From contig NC_049979.1 of the NCBI RefSeq assembly GCF_000003815.2, forward strand, positions 7,918,217 to 7,978,216: DNA of 60,000 nt. The letters run 5' to 3'. This document shows positions 56,801 through 60,000 of this stretch, in pieces. Positions within the stretch are counted from its first letter, which is position 1. Every line of letters begins with the position of its first letter. The notes below the pieces were generated by a model. That model saw only the letters and a list, made by a program, of their open reading frames with translations, had not been told where the DNA came from and searched no databases. Source of the DNA: Branchiostoma floridae (lineage: Eukaryota; Chordata; Leptocardii; Amphioxiformes; Branchiostomatidae). The translations under genes were made by a program, and so were the position numbers.

Positions 56801-58661
56801 AAGACTTTGCTGTGCAATAGGAATCAAATTATCATTATCATCTTTGCCGCATATCAGTTTTGGTTAATACTGAGGCAGGCCATCAATCAAATTATCACAA
56901 TTGCATTAAAGGTTCATGTCTAATCATATATAGACGAAATTGATACATATAACATTTACTGTAGATGATCGCCTTAAGCATTCATTGATTAAGTGTTATA
57001 TAAGTGCGAAAAAAGACTTAACTTTCCATGAATATGTGTTTTCAGACTGAAGAAGAAAGAGAGTGGTTCTCAAGGCGGTTAGAGCAGCATCATGGAGAGA
57101 CACTTCCTGTTGACAGGAAAAAAGAACTCGCTAAAATACTTCTAGAATCTCAGGTAGGTTGTTCAAGCTTGTGACGGTTTCAGTGAGATCAAGCAGAAAT
57201 TGTATTGCATCTTTTGAACTCTTCTATGTATCATAGGTATTTATGTTCTATACTTGTGGCCATATATTATCATCTGTTATAATATCTGTTGATTCTCCCA
57301 GGTGTTTGATAACTTCATGGCAACAAAATTTACCACAGTGAAGCGGTATGGAGGGGAGGGAGCTGAGTCTATGATGGGCTTCTTTGACCAGGTCTTCAGG
57401 CAAGCTGCTGAAGGTGACTTATAAGTTTGTTTGTTTGTTTATTAAGATCTCCATTAGACTGATGCTGCGGGGGCAAAGTAGCTTCTTCAACTGTTAAACA
57501 TAATGTATATGTATCAGTTAAGCTGCTATAACCACCCATTAGCATAACAGACCAGCTGATTAAGAAATGACTAGATTTATCCCAGTCTTTTGACTATCTT
57601 TTTTTTACTACTGGTATGCTTCATTCTGACAGACTCATTGATAAGTTGGATGAGTTACACATACCTAATGACATTAACCCTCTGTCTATTGAATCTTTGA
57701 ATCTTAGAATAACAAGTAAATCTGTATGTCATAATCTAGATGGCATCCAGGACGTTGTTCTCGGCATGCCCCACCGGGGAAGGCTGAACCTGCTGGCAGG
57801 AATGCTGAACTTCCCCCCAGAACTGCTCTTCAGGAAGATGAGAGGGATGCCGGAGTTTCCTGATGGTGTGCAGGGATCCGGAGATGTGCTGTCACACCTG
57901 AGTAAGCTGCTCTGATTTAGTCTTTACCTGTGGTATCACTATCACTAAATTTCTGTTAATTGCAGACAGGTCATTATCTACCTGTGATCAATGGACAATG
58001 TTAGTTGAGAAGACAAACAAGAACAGCGATAACAGTTTACCGCTTTGAGGTATACATTAGCTCTTTTTTGAAAGTTGATGGATTGTGTTTTGTACCTAAT
58101 TTTAATGTTGTTCCAGCTGCTTCCACTGACCTGCAGTATGACGATAAGTCCGTCCATGTCACCATGATACCCAACCCTTCTCACTTAGAGGTGAGTACTG
58201 TGAGTTTGATACAAGGTTCTGTATGCTAATTTTAAAGTATCATGCCATAGTTCTATCAGATCATGTTGAAATAGGAAGTATGAATCTCATCCAACTGTGT
58301 GTGATATAAGATTTATTTCCCATATTATAAGAGGTGATGCCTGTTCTGTGTATAAACCTTAAAGGGAGATTTGATCTCTCTCTCTTTGATGTTGATTAAT
58401 TTCCTTATCAATTAAACTTGGACCCTCAAAAACCTCTCATCCTATTATTGCCCTGCACTACCAAGTAAGAGCTTTAATGGTGCACTTGAAAGTCTTTGAT
58501 GTCACCTTGCCTAGGCCTGTAACCCAGTGGCAGCAGGTAAGACCCGAGCAGCACAGCTGCACCTGAAGGAGTGGGACTACTCCGAGGAGGAAGACGACAC
58601 CCGGCAGGGAGACAAGGTGCTCTGTCTGCAGATCCACGGAGATGCTGCATTCACCTCCCAG
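53817..58661 (+). CDS. DHTKD1: DHTKD1, 2-oxoadipate dehydrogenase E1, first nine coding exons (partial)
   Basis: Exons 53817-53955, 55798-55918, 56142-56212, 56514-56617, 57046-57153, 57302-57413, 57740-57901, 58117-58190 and 58515-58661 join in phase to 346 codons; the rest of the protein (about 920 residues in human) lies right of the window. The first ATG in frame begins a basic, mitochondrial-presequence-like start ([17 protein letters not shown]), then [10 protein letters not shown] as in the human YGYRP. Family hallmarks: [88 protein letters not shown] and LQIHGDAAF, the start of the thiamine-diphosphate/Mg site. It acts in the mitochondrial matrix on 2-oxoadipate in lysine, hydroxylysine and tryptophan breakdown. 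OGDH is less likely because the N-terminus and spacing fit DHTKD1 better. Confidence 0.93.
54557..55645. mobile_element. 1089-base TIR element in DHTKD1 intron 1
   Basis: GTAACGGGAGGGGGCCATAC plus TTCGACA at the left is inverted perfectly at the right end, giving 27-base terminal repeats. A second inverted pair (GGGGTCCAAA / TTTGGACCCC) lies further in. No transposase was recognised; short minus frames at 54690-55143 are unsupported. The superfamily was not assigned, as I could not define a target duplication. Confidence 0.8.
57420..57600. repeat. Dispersed repeat fragment in DHTKD1 intron 6
   Basis: A (TTTG)n run is followed by 'TTATTAAGATCTCCATTAGA' and later 'AACAGACCAGCTGATTAAGA', which looks like the end of an interspersed element. 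Identification is tentative. Confidence 0.3.
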
Positions 58662-58826
58662 GTTAGTCGTACAATAAGCCAGTCATTGATTTGTTTATAT
58701 GTGTTAACATGTTTAGAAAACCTAAAGCTTTCTTCCACTCTTATCTGATAAACTATGCAAGGACTTTGTTGTGCCATCAGCCATTCATTATGATAGATGA
58801 GATGAAAATTCAATGTTTATATTTAA

Positions 58827-59864
58827 ACATGCCCGTAGCAGGCGTGGGGTTCGGGGGGGTCCGAACACCCCCCCCACGTGCGCTCGAAGTCCGCTTTTTT
58901 CTCAAGGTCCGTTTTCTTCAATGCACCATACTTTTTAAAAGCCGGACTAATTTGTATTTCCACGGGTCTAGAATCCTAGAAAAATTGCTCACTTTTTCAT
59001 AGAGTAAAGATGAACACTGCGGTTTACAGTTAGTTCTTCCTGAGTCCAGGGCATGCTACTGCTATGTAAAAGACCCGGCCCGCGAGAGGCCGGGCGCGGC
59101 ACGCATTAGAAAAACAACTTTCCCGCCATCACCCTCTTTGAACTCCAGCTCCGGCCCGCACGGTCCAGCTCCAGCCCGCACAGATTCCAGCTCGGAGCTG
59201 GACCGTGCGGGCCGGAGCTGGGACGTGCGGGCTGGAGCTGGAGTCAAAGCGGGCTGGAGCTGGATGAAAGTGGCTGACCGCAGTCAAAAAGTCAAGCCTG
59301 TTGCTATGGTAAAAGCGCCCGGAAGTCTTATTTGGCGGACTGTGGATGACAGCGCCGACACAAGTTAAGATAAGCTATAGAACTGTAGCTAATTGATAAA
59401 TGTATATGCCATACCTTTTATCTTGTACAATTGTTGTGCATCAAAGGTATACACAGTGAAAGAGCCTGCTGATTGGCACGATGTAGTTTCACCCATTTCT
59501 AAGAGGAAAAACATTTCAGGTACAAGAGCGTTGTAAAGCATCCAGTTTTCGTGTCGTTTGTCGTATACAAATTGAATGGGGTTCGGAGAAGTGATGACGT
59601 GCCATTTCATAACTGATGTACCCAATCTTTCGTTTTCGTCGAGTGTCTCTGTGTGAGTGTCTCTGATTTTTCCTTTGAAAATCTCTCAAAAACGCAGGAA
59701 ATGCCATTTCAGAGAGTTCAATTTTCAAAATTTTCTGGGGGAGCATGCCCCCGGACCCCCCTAGGGAACTCGCGCCTTCGGCGCTCGCCTCGCGCCTTTG
59801 CCGCTCGTTGGTCCGCCAAAGAGTAAAACGAACCCCCCCAGGCAAAATCCTGGCTACGGGCATG
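58827..59864. mobile_element. TTAA-flanked TIR element of about 1 kb
   Basis: The left end (A)CATGCCCGTAGCAGG and right end CCTGGCTACGGGCATG are inverted, with TTAA directly outside each (58823-58826 and 59865-59868), as left by piggyBac- or Kolobok-type insertion. Inside each end is a G-run / C-run (TTCGGGGGGG...CCCCCCC). The middle holds a GC-rich inverted minisatellite (59146-59265). No transposase was seen. Confidence 0.65.
59146..59265. repeat. GC-rich inverted and tandem repeat (CCAGCTC / GAGCTGG)
   Basis: CCAGCTCC.GCCCGCAC units on the left face inverted copies GTGCGGGC.GGAGCTGG on the right, centred near 59192. Both strands keep long open frames here through the repeat. It can fold into a strong stem. 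Confidence 0.7.
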
Positions 59865-60000
59865 TTAAACCCCCATTCTTCTTTAGATTACTGGTTCAGA
59901 TATATTCCCTTTTTTCTTTATTGCACTACTAATTGTAAGATCACGAAGATGTGTGCTAAGAAGTAAGATTACACAAAACTTTCTGTGTTTCTCATCCATG

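Larger units (their letters stand above)
58662..60000. other. DHTKD1 intron 9 (open at the window edge)
   Basis: After the donor at 58662 no further DHTKD1 exon appears before the window ends. Most of the space is the TTAA-flanked element at 58827-59864. Nothing recognised after 59870. Confidence 0.6.

Overview
The window is intron-dense animal DNA, most likely from an invertebrate chordate such as a lancelet (Branchiostoma). Its four genes are conserved animal families, each broken into many short exons with GT/AG borders. The introns are full of short DNA-transposon relics (foldback elements, TIR elements, hAT-like ends) and tRNA-derived SINE fragments. A P2X7-like 'YRYEP' protein, of a kind common in marine invertebrates, is also present. 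The species is an inference. A 100-base run of N at 40865-40964 shows this is a scaffold with a sized gap.

Layout, left to right. (1) 607-878, minus strand: a first exon of a P2X7-C-terminal-like protein with a CRE and an E-box palindrome just upstream; the rest of the gene is not in the window. (2) 1170-1556, plus strand: the last two coding exons of a VTI1B-type SNARE, including its tail anchor. (3) 6760-39328, minus strand: a complete SOS (Son of sevenless) Ras guanine-nucleotide exchange factor. It has 30 coding exons that join in frame to 1257 codons plus stop, covering histone-fold, DH, PH, REM, CDC25 and proline-rich regions. (4) 41847-52867, minus strand: a complete SEC23 COPII coat protein with 20 coding exons and 782 codons plus stop. 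(5) 53817-58661 and beyond, plus strand: the first nine coding exons (346 codons) of DHTKD1, the E1 subunit of 2-oxoadipate dehydrogenase. It lies head-to-head with SEC23 across about 950 bases.

The genes have separate cellular roles: endosomal SNARE, Ras signalling, ER export and mitochondrial lysine/tryptophan breakdown. They do not form a functional system. In the human genome VTI1B, SOS2 and SEC23A all lie on the long arm of chromosome 14, so the order here probably reflects old chordate linkage.

The most unusual observations are local changes around SOS splice sites. A 91-base minisatellite repeats the 3' end of exon 26 together with its 5' splice site. A 116-base tandem duplication copies the acceptor side of exon 8. 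A 165-codon open frame lies directly upstream of, and in frame with, the SOS start codon, separated from it by one TAG. I found no CRISPR array, operon, rRNA or intact tRNA gene, and no convincing undescribed multi-gene system.
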